Assembly (NCBI RefSeq): GCF_000173355.1
Contig: NZ_ABXA01000012.1
Location: forward strand, 1-64,000
Reading direction: 5' to 3'
Length of the DNA stretch: 64,000 nucleotides
Origin: Anaerococcus hydrogenalis DSM 7454
Lineage (GTDB): Bacteria; Bacillota; Clostridia; Tissierellales; Peptoniphilaceae
Translations under genes and position numbers: made by a program
The notes under the pieces: generated by a model
The model's database searches: none
Seen by the model: only the letters and a program-made list of their open reading frames with translations
What the model was told of the DNA's origin: nothing
Shown: positions 8,402 through 18,672 of the stretch, piece after piece
How the letters are laid out: every line of letters begins with the position of its first letter
Position numbering within the stretch: the first letter of the stretch is position 1

Positions 8402-11258
8402 TTATTTAATTTTTCTTTTTATAAAATGTAGGGCTGAGGATAGTCCTAAAATACTGAAGACTTCTATTAAATTATTTTCTACTCCCATTTTTGGATTAGA
8501 ATTTGTTAATGTTTTTGTATTTTTATTTTCTATAGTTTTTTCAAGTCTTTTAACTTTAGGTGCTTGAGATCTAGTTATATTTATTTTCTTATCTTCAGGT
8601 TTTTTAACTTTAGGTGCTTGAGCTCCAGGTATATTTCTTTTCTTACCTTCAGGCCTTTTACTTCCAGGAGTATTTCCTTTATTATTTTCAGGTCTTTTGC
8701 CTTTAGGTGCTTGAGCTCCAGGTATATTTCTTTTCCTATCTTCAGGTTTTTTGCCTTCAGGCCTTTTACTTTCAGGAGTATTTCCTTTGTTATCTTCAGG
8801 TTTTTTACTCTCAGGATTTTTAGATTCAGGCTTAGAATCTTTGTCTTTTCCAGGATTTTCATTTTCAGGTTTTTGCGTCTCTGGATTTTTATTTTTATCT
8901 GGATTCTTAGGTAATTTTGATAAGTCAAATTCAGGTTTTACATTTACTAATGGCTTACCCTTTGAGGATTGGAAGTTTTTGTCTTTTGATGGTTTTGTTT
9001 CGGGTTTTTCTTTAGCTTGATTTGGTTTTTCTTTACTTTGATTTGGTTTTTCTTTACTTTGATCTGGTTTGCTTTGACCTTTGTCTTCTTTTTCCAAAGC
9101 TTGCAAAGACTTTTTACTTTTATCTATATTTAATTTTAATTCCTCGATTTCCTTTTCTAAGGCTAGTATTTTTTCTTTAAATCGTCAATTTTTTCTTGGA
9201 TAAGATTTTTATTTTTTCTATCTGTTCTTTATTTTTCCTTAGATTTTCGATATTTTCTTTTGCTTTTTCTATTTCCTTATCAAGATCTTTAATTATAGCA
9301 TTTTTATTTTGGATTGATGTATCCAATTGTTTTATCTTTTCTTTATTTTCAGCGATTTTTTCTTCTATTTCTTGTTTTTGGGCTTTTAATTCTTTTAATT
9401 TTAAATCTTTATTTTCTAATAAGTCCAAGTCACCTTGTTTTTCTTTTATTGATTTTTTGATTTGGCTTAATTCATTGCTTGTTTTTTCAACTTCTTCTCT
9501 TTGATTAGCTATTTCTTTTTCCTTATTATCAAGGTCTGTTTTTTCAGAATCTAGATTTTTCTCAAGCTGTGGCAGGGAGTTTCTTATATTATTAATTTCT
9601 TTTTCAGTGCTATTGATTTCTTTTTCTAGTGCTTCTTGTTTTTCTATTAAGTTAGTAATATCTTCTACTTTGTTTTCTGCTATAGTTTTATTTGCAAACT
9701 CTTCTTGTTGGTCTAAGATTTCGAAAGCTGATTTTGCCCCCTTAATTCTATTAGATAAATCTTTAATTTCTTTATTTAAATCAGCAATTTTTCTTATATC
9801 ATTTTCATTTTCTCTTTTTTCTTCTTCTATTTGTTCTAACTCACTTTGAATTTGGCCCGCTTGTTTTTGTTTTTCAGCTAAGGATTTTCTTGCTCCATTT
9901 ATATTTTTATCTAAGTTTAGATTTTCATTAGTTAAATTTGAAGATATATTTGTTTGTTCTTGTCTATTTTGCTTAAGTGTATTAACTTCAGCATTTAAGC
10001 TACTTAGTTGAGATTCTACCTCTTTAATATCTTTTTCAATTTGTGCAATTATTGCGTCAAAATCAGGATAGTTTTTATCCATATTTTGTGAAGCTTTATC
10101 TTTTGAAGCTTCTTCAAAATTTTTCTTAGCCTCTTTAGCTCTTTCTAAGGCAAATTGCTTATTTTGAAGGCCTGCTTCTTTTTCCTCAACTTGTTTGCTT
10201 TTTTCTTCAAGAAGATTATTTATCCTGTCAATTTCACTTTTAGCCTTTAGAATTTTTTCTTCATTATCCTTAATTTTTTGAGTGCTATTTTTTATAGTAT
10301 TATCAAAAGGAGCCATTTCTTTCTCTAAACTATTAAATTCATCCTCTTTTGATTTTATATAATCATCAGAGTATTTATGGTAGTTAGGATATTTTTTAAG
10401 AAGGTCATTTAGTTCTGAGCTTTTTTGATTATATTGTTCTTGGTTGGATTTATTTAATTTATTAAAATTATCCCTTTGTTTTCTTATTGATTCCAAATGT
10501 TTTTTAGCTTTTGATATTTTCTCTTGAGGGATTTTATTTTTTTCCTTGATTTTCTCAACTTGTTCATCCAAATATTTCTTTTCATCTCTTATTTTCTCAA
10601 GATTTTTAGGATAAATTTCCAAATCTTTCCTTAATTTATCAATATAAGCCTTATCCCTAACATAGCCTTGCTTTTTCTTAGCGTAAGCTTGTTCATTAGA
10701 TTTTAAACTTTCTTCAAGTCCCCTTTTTTCTTTATTCAAATTTTCGAGCTTTTCTTTTTTACTAGAAATTTCTTTTTCTATCTCTAATTTCTTATCACTA
10801 ACAATATTTTCTTTTGCTTTCTTAATTTCTTCGTCTTTATTTTTTAAATCTTCTTCTAGTTTTTTATTTTTATCTGCAATATTATTCTTATCTTGCCTAT
10901 GGGTATCAATTTTTTTTTCTTCGGAAGTCTTTTTTTCATCAAGCTCTTTAAGCCTATTATTTTCTTTTTCTATTTCTTGGTCATGGTTTGATTTGATGTT
11001 AGAAAGCTCATTCTCATTATTATTTTTCTCTTTAATCAAGTTATTTTTTTCCTTGATTTTTCCTTCCAATTCACTTTCTTTTTTTGCTATGTCTTCTTTA
11101 ATAGTATCTTGTTTGCTCTTTAAATTCTCATTATTATTTAAGGAAGTATCTAGTCCAGATACTTCATCAGCCTTAACCTTGTCAGTGTTAGAAAATAAAA
11201 CACTAGACGACAGGGCAAGGACTAAAGCAAATTTAAAAATATTATTGTTCTTTTTCAT
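8402..11258 (-). pseudogene. Secreted coiled-coil surface protein, two frameshifts as read
   Basis: The N-terminus MKKNNNIFKFALVLALSSSVLF is a signal peptide followed by a mature start near KADEVS. About 650 residues of heptad-rich, Lys/Glu-rich coiled coil follow. Then come short repeats (QSKEKPN three times) and Pro/Lys-rich units (GSKRPEGKK, IPGAQAPKGK). The C-terminus has NPKMG, a hydrophobic span and KRKIK, a sortase-signal layout with a non-standard motif. The coiled coil and tail lie in different frames. Adding one A at two A runs near 9180-9215 joins them through EKIDDLKKKILALEKEIEELK. The corrected length is about 950 aa. Likely a cell-wall-anchored protein; the ligand is unknown. 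Confidence 0.8.
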
Positions 11259-11556
11259 AGTTTATACCTCATGTTTAATATTGTATTATATATGTTTCAT
11301 ATATGTTGAAATAATTCTACCAAAATAAAACTAAAAAGTCAATAAAAAATTTTAATTTAATTGCACACTCAAATTTATCAAAATTATTTTATAAAAATCA
11401 GTAAATATGTGGGTTTTATGGAAGTGGATTTTATACAAAATATGTAGAAATTTTAAAAAATCTAATATGGATTTTATTTTTAAAAATATATCTAAAATAT
11501 TTAGCTTATTTATCTATAAAATATTAATTTCAACTTAGATAATAAAATAATAAATA

Positions 11557-11594
11557 AAAAATAGACTGTTTGCATAAAGCTACAGTCTATTTTA
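11557..11594. terminator. Terminator, bidirectional
   Basis: A perfect 12-bp stem, AAAATAGACTGT with ACAGTCTATTTT, and A/T runs on both sides, 27 bases beyond the end of the minus-strand PTS-like gene. The rest of 11259-11556 is very AT-rich and holds only the presumed promoter of the surface-protein gene. Confidence 0.8.
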
Positions 11595-11620
11595 ACTTTG
11601 GAAAATATTTATAATAAATT

Positions 11621-12643
11621 TTATTTAGAAAAATCCAACTTCATATCTCCATCTTTTATCCAGCCTATTTTTCTTACAAAATAATAAATTATCAAAGAAA
11701 CTATGGCTGGAAGGATTATGTGCATTAAAATTACTACAGATAATAATTTGAAAAATCCTACCTGGTTCATTGCTGTGAAGGTTGAGATTTGTCCTACCAA
11801 ACCGCATGTTCCCATGCCTGCTCCTATTGGGGAATTTTCTAGTTTAAAAATTATTGTTGAAACTGGTCCAAGGATTGCTGATGCAAGAGTTGGTGGGATT
11901 AATATTTTTGGATTTCTCATTATGTTTGGCATTTGTAACATGCTTGTTCCAAGTCCTTGGGCAATTAAGCCTTGGGTTTTGTTTTCTTTAAATGAAATTA
12001 CTGCAAAGCCAATCATTTGGCAACAGCAACCAATTGTTGCAGCTCCTGCGGCAAGGCCTGAAAGGCTTATGGTCATACAAAGAGCAGCTGATGAAATTGG
12101 AAGTGTTAAAACTATTCCAACTATTACTGATACAATTATTCCCATTATAAAAGGTTTTTGTTTAGTTGCATCCATTATTATAATTCCGATTTTTGTCATG
12201 AGTGTTTGGATAAAAGGTCCAACTAAATTTGCAATCATTACTCCAACTAAAACTGTAACAATTGGGGTCAAAACTATATCGATTTTTGTTTCTTTTGAAA
12301 TCATTTTAGCAATTTCTACACAAAAAAGTGTTGCTATAAAAACTCCCATGGGTCCACCCAATTTGTTTGCGGCAAGCCCTACTATTGTTGATGAAAATAA
12401 AATTAATCTGTCAGCATTTAAGGCGTAGGCAATTGAAACTGCTATTGCAGGGCCGGTTGCTTCTTGGGCAAGGGGCCAGACAGTTTTAGATAAAAAGTCA
12501 ATTCCAAAAGAGTTTCCAATTGTATTTAAGATTGTCCCTACCAAAAGTGTTGCGAAAAGCCCAAAGGCCATTGATCCTAAGGCATCAATAAAATAAACTT
12601 TTGCCGATAAGCTTATTCCTTTTCTTTTTAAAAAATTTTTCAT
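11621..12643 (-). CDS. PTS EIIC-type membrane protein, PfoR family
   Basis: A 340-aa integral membrane protein with about nine hydrophobic segments and glycine-rich loops (GLAANKLGGPMGVF, GLGTSMLQMPNIMRNPK, PIGAGMGTCGLVGQ). These are typical of the PfoR-like PTS_EIIC_2 family, described either as sugar PTS IIC components or as toxin-regulator membrane proteins. No IIA, IIB or other PTS genes are adjacent, so PTS transport is not supported by context. The start has AGGAGG. It stands alone between a terminator and an AT-rich gap (12644-12936) in which I see only promoter-like sequence. Confidence 0.8.
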   Translation of the reverse strand: MKNFLKRKGISLSAKVYFIDALGSMAFGLFATLLVGTILNTIGNSFGIDFLSKTVWPLAQEATGPAIAVSIAYALNADRLILFSSTIVGLAANKLGGPMGVFIATLFCVEIAKMISKETKIDIVLTPIVTVLVGVMIANLVGPFIQTLMTKIGIIIMDATKQKPFIMGIIVSVIVGIVLTLPISSAALCMTISLSGLAAGAATIGCCCQMIGFAVISFKENKTQGLIAQGLGTSMLQMPNIMRNPKILIPPTLASAILGPVSTIIFKLENSPIGAGMGTCGLVGQISTFTAMNQVGFFKLLSVVILMHIILPAIVSLIIYYFVRKIGWIKDGDMKLDFSK

Positions 12644-12936
12644 TTTTCCCTCCTAAAATTCTTTAAATATAATTTTATATTATAAATAAAAATTTGTAAA
12701 TATTCGCAAAATTTGTTTATTTTTTTATAAATATTTAGATAATTTGTATTTTATCAAACTATTATACAGGCGAACCATATTAAAATAATCGAAAAAATTA
12801 AGGATATAGTTTTTTTATTAAAAGAAAAAAATAGGGTATAAATATTAAGGAATAAAAATTTCATTATTATGTCTTTTTTATTGCTAGCAATAAGTTTTTA
12901 TATAAGCTTTTTGTATTTTAAAGAAAGGATGATATT

Positions 12937-14100
12937 ATGATAAATTATTTTAAAGAAGCAGAAGAATTAAAAGATGAATTAGTTAAAAATCGTAGACATA
13001 TACATGAAAATCCAGAATTAGGATTAGTCTTACCTCAAACTAAGGAATTTGTAATAAAAAATTTAAAAGAAATCGGGGCTGAAATAAAGGAAATTGGAGA
13101 AAGTGGAGTTCAAGCTACTATCAAAGGAGAAAAGGGTCCTGGTAAGAGAATTTTAATAAGGGCTGATATGGATGCTCTCCCAATGGATGAGGAAAGTGGT
13201 CTAGATTTTTCATCAAAAAATAAGGGAGTAGCCCACACTTGTGGACACGACCTTCACACATCAATTGGTCTTATTAGTGCAAAATTATTAGCAAAGCATA
13301 AAAAAGATTTTAAGGGCGAGGTAAGATTTATGTTCCAACCTGCTGAAGAAATTTTTAAAGGATCAAAGATGATGATTGAAGAAGGTGTACTTGATGGGGT
13401 TGATGTTGCACTTGCCCTTCACACAAACCTAACTCATGAGGCTGGATCAGTTTCTTATTATGAAGGATATATGGCAACAAGTTGTGATAATTTTAAAGTT
13501 ACAATCAAGGGTCAAGGAGGACATGGTGGTTATCCTCACACAACCAAAGATCCAATTAATGCAGGAGTTATGATTTACCAACAATTTAATCAACTTATAA
13601 GTCGTGATGCAAATCCTTCTAAGCACACAACTTTAACTTTTGGACAATTTTCTTCAGGTTCAAATTCAAATATTATTCCTGATACAGCAATTTTACAAGG
13701 AACTATGAGAACTTATGACCCAGAAATCAGGGAAAAATTATTAAAAAGAATTGATGAAATTGTAGAAGGAGTTTCAAAGGCAAGTGAATGTGAAGTTAAT
13801 TTGGGATATTTTGCCTCAGTTCCTTCACTTTATTCAGATCCATCTCTTACAAAAGAGCTTGTTGAATATGTAGAAAAATCATCTGATATTGAAATGATTT
13901 CTGGTGAAAGGCTAATGGCAAGTGAGGATATGGCCTTTGTTTCAAGAAAAGTTCCTACAGTTTATTTCCTACTAAATTCAAAAGTTCCAGGAAATAATTA
14001 TTCTCACCACAATCCAAAGGTTGATTTTTCAGAAGATGCAATGCCAATAGGTGTAGGCTTATTTTTGACCTGTGCTATTAATTGGTTAAATAATAATTAA
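12937..14100 (+). CDS. M20 family amidohydrolase (N-acyl amino acid/aminobenzoyl type)
   Basis: A metal-dependent hydrolase of N-acyl amino acids, 387 aa, the normal length. Metal ligands are visible in AHTCGHDLHTS (about residue 103), QPAEE (about 138), ALHTN (about 162) and SHHNP near the C-terminus. The dimerisation-domain signature GQGGHGGYPHTTKDP lies in the middle. There is no signal peptide, so it is cytoplasmic. AAAGGATGA precedes the ATG. It is monocistronic with a terminator directly after it. The exact substrate (N-acetyl amino acid, hippurate or a cell-wall derivative) cannot be told. Confidence 0.9.
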   Translation: MINYFKEAEELKDELVKNRRHIHENPELGLVLPQTKEFVIKNLKEIGAEIKEIGESGVQATIKGEKGPGKRILIRADMDALPMDEESGLDFSSKNKGVAHTCGHDLHTSIGLISAKLLAKHKKDFKGEVRFMFQPAEEIFKGSKMMIEEGVLDGVDVALALHTNLTHEAGSVSYYEGYMATSCDNFKVTIKGQGGHGGYPHTTKDPINAGVMIYQQFNQLISRDANPSKHTTLTFGQFSSGSNSNIIPDTAILQGTMRTYDPEIREKLLKRIDEIVEGVSKASECEVNLGYFASVPSLYSDPSLTKELVEYVEKSSDIEMISGERLMASEDMAFVSRKVPTVYFLLNSKVPGNNYSHHNPKVDFSEDAMPIGVGLFLTCAINWLNNN

Positions 14101-14105
14101 TTTTT

Positions 14106-14134
14106 ATAGGCTAAGTTTATTAGCCTATTTTTTA
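14106..14134 (+). terminator. Terminator after the M20 hydrolase
   Basis: TAGGCTAA pairs with TTAGCCTA and is followed by a T run. Confidence 0.85.
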
Positions 14135-14175
14135 TTTCTCTAAGGTACAGAATTTATCTTATAAATTTAAGCTAT

Positions 14176-14284
14176 GAGATCTATCGACTACTAAAACTCA
14201 ATCGCTTTGCAGCTTTTTCGTGTTTTCCAATAGTTTTAGGGATAAATATGGCAAATCAAGGCATATTTATCTGCTCGAGATGGG
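14176..14284. repeat. Dispersed palindromic repeat, left-type end with nested hairpins
   Basis: It starts GAGATCTATCGAC and ends CTCGAGATGGGT. The loop carries CTAAAACT..AGTTTTAG and then ATAAATATGGC..GCATATTTAT as nested stems. No matching right end is seen before the next unit. With the next two units it fills most of the gene-free stretch 14135-15011. Confidence 0.75.
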
Positions 14285-14374
14285 TAGTTTTTAGATTTGA
14301 TTTATTGCTAAAGGAGGTTTTGATTTATTTGTAATTAGAATAATTTATTTAATTATAGGCGATATTTAAGAAAG

Positions 14375-14583
14375 AGATCTCTCGACAGGCTCGAGATGGG
14401 TAATTATTGGCTTTAATTTTATACTGAAGAAGTTTTTAGAATTTTTTTAAATTATAATTTTATTTATTATTCTATTTTAGATTAAATAATAAGTAAGAAT
14501 GAATCAAATACATCAAACTTTAGCTTAAAATCTTTTCTATTATTTCTCATCTCGAGCGAATGTAATGAGTCGAGAGATCTCTT
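14375..14583. repeat. Dispersed palindromic repeat unit (paired ends)
   Basis: The left end AGAGATCTCTCGACAGG..CTCGAGATGGG and the inverted right end CATCTCGAGCGAA..GTCGAGAGATCTC enclose about 145 bp containing CAAACTTTAGC. Confidence 0.85.
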
Positions 14584-14660
14584 TTTTTGTTTTATTTTTT
14601 TATTTTATTTTTAAGTTATTCAAAAAAATTTTGAAATTTTACTCCTTATTTAATCAATTA

Positions 14661-14882
14661 GATATCTCGATTATGCTCGAGATGGGTGATTTTGGGATTG
14701 GGTTTAGTGCTGAAGGATATTTTTATTTATTTTTAAATTTTTAATTTGTAAATTCTATTTCCAAATTCAATTATTGAGTTTAAAGATTTAAGAAAAGAGT
14801 CAAACAATTTAAACTTTAGCTTAAAGCTATATTTACACATTACCCATCTCGGCCGAGCGAAGTGAGCGGAGAGATCTCTTTT
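14661..14882. repeat. Dispersed palindromic repeat unit (paired ends)
   Basis: Left end GATATCTCGATTATGCTCGAGATGGG and right end CCCATCTCGGCCGAGCG..GGAGAGATCTC, with AAACTTTAGC inside the right arm. The left end is slightly diverged. Confidence 0.8.
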
Positions 14883-15011
14883 GTTTTATTTATTTTTTAA
14901 TTTTTGATTTCTTTAGTAATTCAAATAATTTTTTTATTTCTTTAATTCTTAAATTTTATCAATAGAAAAATCCCTTTATATAAGTATAATTTTTATAAAA
15001 GGAAGTGAATT

Positions 15012-15872
15012 ATGGAAAAGGAAAAACCATTTGTTTATATAGATACTAATTTTAGTTTGTCAGAAATTTTGATGTTAAAGCTTGCTTTTAATTCTAATGA
15101 GTTTGAAATTGTTGGGATTTCTTCTGTAAATTCTTTTATGGATGCAAAAAGTGCCGCTTTAAATATTTTGTCTATGACTTGTATGGAAGATTTGATTTTG
15201 CCAATTTGCCAGGGCTCATCTTTTAATTTAAAAAATCAAGAGATTTTGACTAGGGGAGAAAATTCTGTGATTTTTGATAAAGAAGATGACTACTTGTCAG
15301 AAGAAGATCCTGAAGATTTTCTTTATAATTTGGCAAAAGACTGCGGAAGGCTTGATATCATTGCAACAGGTCCCCTTACAAATATAGGAAAAGCTATAGA
15401 AAAATATGATGATTTTGTAGATTATATAGACCATATTTTTATTTTAGGATCAAATTTTTCATCAGGTGATATTACCAAGTCATCAGAATTTAATTTTTTT
15501 ACAGATCCAAAGGCTGCAAATATTGTTTTGAAAGAAAAAATTGAAACTTTTATTTTACCAATTGACCTTTCAAATTCTTTGACCTTGCCTGACGAGATTT
15601 TGAAAGAAAATTCTTCTGACCCAGTTTTAAATAAGATAAAGGAAATTTATAAGATTTACCCAAAAAATGAAAGGGAATTGAAGGCTGCTATCTTGCTTTA
15701 CATGGTAGTAAAACCTCAAGCCTTTATTTTTGAAGAAAAATCAATCAAGGTTAATGAAGATTTTGATAGGGGAGCTATTAGTGAAATTTCTTCTAAAAAC
15801 AAAAAATATGTAGCAAATAGGCTAAATGACCAAACATTTTTTGACTTTTTATTTGATAGGCTTGGAGTATGA
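15012..15872 (+). CDS. Nucleoside hydrolase-like protein with degenerate active site
   Basis: A 286-aa protein of the inosine/uridine-preferring nucleoside hydrolase fold. Family landmarks retained are DIIATGPLTNI (about residue 116) and SSEFNFFTDPKAA (about 156). The normal N-terminal calcium and ribose motif DTDxGxDD is here DTNFSLSE, so two of the metal-binding aspartates are gone. Calcium-dependent hydrolysis is therefore doubtful, and the protein may bind nucleosides or have another role. It overlaps the next gene by four bases. The start has AAAGGAAG upstream. Confidence 0.75.
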   Translation: MEKEKPFVYIDTNFSLSEILMLKLAFNSNEFEIVGISSVNSFMDAKSAALNILSMTCMEDLILPICQGSSFNLKNQEILTRGENSVIFDKEDDYLSEEDPEDFLYNLAKDCGRLDIIATGPLTNIGKAIEKYDDFVDYIDHIFILGSNFSSGDITKSSEFNFFTDPKAANIVLKEKIETFILPIDLSNSLTLPDEILKENSSDPVLNKIKEIYKIYPKNERELKAAILLYMVVKPQAFIFEEKSIKVNEDFDRGAISEISSKNKKYVANRLNDQTFFDFLFDRLGV

Positions 15873-16381
15873 AATTTAAAAAACCAGGGCAAAGAATTTT
15901 CAAAACTTCCCTAGCAGTTTTTTTTGCCTTTACCTTATCTCATTTTAGGTCGGCTCATGCTCTTCCCTTTTATTCGGCTATTGCTGCAATAATTTGTACA
16001 AAAAATGATGTAAATGGATCTATTAATATTGGATTAAATAGAATTTTGGGTACTTTTATTGGTGGTTTTGTTGGCTTTTTATATCTTTTATTTGTAAAGA
16101 AAAATCTTACAAATGAGATAGAAGAATATTTTTTGCTTTCTGTGATTATGGCATTTTTGATTTGGCTAGTTTCATCATTTGAAAAGCCAAATGCTATTTC
16201 TATAATGTGTATAGTTTTGGCATCTGTATCAATTAACCATGCAGGAGAAGATTTTGGAGCCATTGATTTTGCAGTAAATAGAGTTTTGGATACCCTAGTT
16301 GGGGTTTTGGTTGCGATCTTAATTAATTCTATTGATTTTGAAATTTTAAAATTTATTAAATATGAAAAAGATAAGTCATAG
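15869..16381 (+). CDS. FUSC/aromatic acid exporter-type membrane protein
   Basis: A 170-aa protein with four to five membrane segments matching the N-terminal half of FUSC/ArAE-type proteins (RIFKTSLAVFFAFTLS, PFYSAIAAIICTKND, NRILGTFIGGFVGF, NRVLDTLVGVLVAILIN). It lacks the cytoplasmic C-terminal domain of the longer members. Coupling to the nucleoside-hydrolase-like gene suggests a shared transcript, but no joint function is known to me. Confidence 0.75.
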   Translation: MKFKKPGQRIFKTSLAVFFAFTLSHFRSAHALPFYSAIAAIICTKNDVNGSINIGLNRILGTFIGGFVGFLYLLFVKKNLTNEIEEYFLLSVIMAFLIWLVSSFEKPNAISIMCIVLASVSINHAGEDFGAIDFAVNRVLDTLVGVLVAILINSIDFEILKFIKYEKDKS

Positions 16382-16397
16382 TTTCTTATCTTTTTTT
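16365..16397 (+). terminator. Terminator after the FUSC gene
   Basis: AAAAAGATAAG pairs with CTTATCTTTTT and overlaps the end of the coding region. Confidence 0.75.
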
Positions 16398-16454
16398 ATT
16401 GTATTTTATATGGTAAAATAATTATAAATAGGTAAAAAAAAATAAGGAGTATTT

Positions 16455-17346
16455 ATGCTAAAAGTAGAAAGACTTAAAAAAAAGTTTTGGCGATCTTGAT
16501 GCTTTAAAAAAAATAGATTTTGAAGTAAAAGATGGGGAACTTTTTGGAGTTATAGGCCAAAATGGTGCAGGAAAATCTACACTTTTTAGGTGTATAATGA
16601 ACTTTTATTCAAAATATGAGGGCAGTATTACTTATAAGGGCAAAAAATTTTCAAAAGTTCCTTTGGAAAAAATTGGATTTTTGCCAGAAGAAAGGTCTCT
16701 TGATCCTAAAAGAAAAGTAGAAGATCAAATAAGATATTTTGCAAAATTAAATAAGATGAGAAAAATTTCAGATCAAAAATTAAAAGAATGGTTTGATTAT
16801 TTTGAAATTGATGGAAAATTATCATCAAAAATAAAGGAGCTTTCCAAGGGAAACCAACAAAAAGTCCAACTTCTATGTGCTTTAATTTATAAGCCAGAAT
16901 TTGTAATTTTGGATGAGCCTTTTTCAGGTCTTGATCCATACAATATCAGACTTTTGGAAAAAATAATCAAAGATGTAAATAAAGAAGGAACAACAATTAT
17001 GTTTTCATCTCACAATATGGAAAATGTGGAAAGTCTTTGCCAAAAATTGATCATGCTTAAAAAAGGAAATATAGTTTTAAACGGTTCACCTCAAGAAATT
17101 AGAAATTCTTACGAAAGAAAAAAACTTGTGGTTGAATCAAGCGAAGATTTGTTTTTCCTAAATGATGAAAATATTGAAATGATTTCCCAAGATGGTGATA
17201 AGTGGACCTTTATTTTAAAAGATGAGGACTATGCTAAGGTAATTTTCAAAAAAATTGTCGATAATATTGGATTCGTACCATATTTTGACCAATCACCTCC
17301 AACATTAAATGAAATTTTTGCAAGAAAGGTGGAAGAAAATGAATAG
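16455..17346 (+). pseudogene. ABC transporter ATP-binding protein (NatA-like), frameshifted as read
   Basis: The start MLKVERLKK at 16455 follows AAGGAG. After the A8 run at 16476-16483 the frame must lose one A to read SFGDLDALKKIDFEVKDGE. Walker A GQNGAGKST, signature LSKGNQQ (a variant of LSGGQ), Walker B VILDEPFSGLDP and the H-loop SSHNM are then all present. The C-terminal domain typical of NatA/CcmA-like exporter ATPases follows. The corrected length is about 296 aa. It overlaps the permease start by eight bases. An intact partner permease argues for a sequence error or slippage rather than gene loss. Confidence 0.85.
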
Positions 17347-18547
17347 GTTTATGACTGTATCTACCGATACTCTAAAAAAACATCTTAAAACTCCTACTTT
17401 TTGGATTATGGTTTTGATGCCTTTCATTATGGCAGTAGTTATTGGGATAATTTCCTATATTTCCTACTCAACCAAAACTCCAGACACAATCGCAGTTGTA
17501 ACGGAAGAAAAATATAAGAAAAATTTCCAAAATAATCCTATGGTAGATTTTGAATTTAAGGAAAAAAATGAGGCCAAAAAAGCCCTTGATGATAAGGATA
17601 TTTCAGCCTATCTTGAAGTTAAAAACAAAGATGGACTTTTAAATTTTGATTATTATGGAGATACAACTGCAAGGACTCCTATGCTTGTCATAAATTCTTT
17701 GGCAGAGAATATGCAAAGAAAAGAAAATTTGAAAAATTCAAATATAGATGCCAAGCAAAATGCCATAATTAGCCAAAAACCTAAGGTAAATCTTCACGAA
17801 ATAAAAGACAATTTAAAAAATCCAGGAAATATGTTCGCCCTTTTTGCTACAATTTTCATAATGTATTTTGTCTTGATTTTTTACTCACAAATAATAATGC
17901 AAGATATAGCAATAGAAAAGGGCTCAAAAATGCTAGAATTTATATTCTCATCAGTTAAGGCGGGAACCTATATGGCAGGAAAAATTTTTGGAACAATCCT
18001 TGCCATGCTAGTTCATTTTGGAATATATGTAATTTTGGGACTTGTGGGATTTGCAGTAATTAAATTTACAGGTTTTTATGATAAGATAAGATCAATGCTA
18101 GATATAAATATTTCAGATTTATTCAAGGGAATAAACACCAACTTGGTTATTGAAATAGTTTTATTTATGGTTTTGGGATTGATTTTATATATAATCCTTT
18201 CAGCCATGCTTGGATCTTTGGTACAAAAACAAGAAGACGCTGGAAAAATGGCAACACCAATAATGCTAATAATAATGTTTTGCTATTTCATTTCCACATC
18301 ATTTGTAGGAAGCGAGCCAAATTTATTTATAAAAATCCTATCCTACATCCCATTCTTATCAACATTCTTCATGCCAATGAGATTAATTTACGAAAATGCA
18401 AGTCTTTTCCAAGGAATGATTTCACTAATTATTTTGTTAATCGGAATTGTTTTAATGTATATAATTGCAGCGAGAGTTTACAAGAAAAATATCCTAAATT
18501 ATTCAACAAATAAACTATTTGGAAGAGGAAAAAAAATTGAAAATTAA
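17339..18547 (+). CDS. ABC-2 type transporter permease (NatB-like)
   Basis: A 402-aa permease of the NatB/YhaP type. It has one N-terminal membrane helix, a large extracytoplasmic domain (about residues 45-170) and five to six C-terminal helices (FALFATIFIMYFVLIFYSQ onward, with QKQEDAGKMATP in the loop as in this family). The ATG at 17339 was chosen over the upstream one because AGGTGG precedes it and it overlaps the ATPase stop. The pair probably exports an ion or toxic compound; the substrate is not determinable. Confidence 0.88.
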   Translation: MNRFMTVSTDTLKKHLKTPTFWIMVLMPFIMAVVIGIISYISYSTKTPDTIAVVTEEKYKKNFQNNPMVDFEFKEKNEAKKALDDKDISAYLEVKNKDGLLNFDYYGDTTARTPMLVINSLAENMQRKENLKNSNIDAKQNAIISQKPKVNLHEIKDNLKNPGNMFALFATIFIMYFVLIFYSQIIMQDIAIEKGSKMLEFIFSSVKAGTYMAGKIFGTILAMLVHFGIYVILGLVGFAVIKFTGFYDKIRSMLDINISDLFKGINTNLVIEIVLFMVLGLILYIILSAMLGSLVQKQEDAGKMATPIMLIIMFCYFISTSFVGSEPNLFIKILSYIPFLSTFFMPMRLIYENASLFQGMISLIILLIGIVLMYIIAARVYKKNILNYSTNKLFGRGKKIEN

Positions 18548-18562
18548 AAAGAAAAAGAAATA

Positions 18563-18662
18563 AAAAACGGATGTTGCAAATTATGAATTACTACCGTCTT
18601 ACAATCATAAATTTTTTACGATTATTTTGAAAGGGTTAATAATTTTGCAACATCCTTTTTTA
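18563..18662. terminator. Long terminator hairpin
   Basis: GGATGTTGCAAA (18569) pairs with TTTTGCAACATCC (18643), followed by a T run. The 60-base loop contains a smaller ATCATAAA..TTTACGAT stem. It can stop the ABC operon and, from the other side, the cupin gene. Confidence 0.75.
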
Positions 18663-18672
18663 TTTAAAAATT

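Noticed and set aside
8564-8914. Plus-strand frames opposite the surface-protein gene (also 9196-9504, 9607-9849 and 10993-11328)
   Set aside because: They are low-complexity mirror images of the Lys/Glu-rich coding strand, without ribosome sites.
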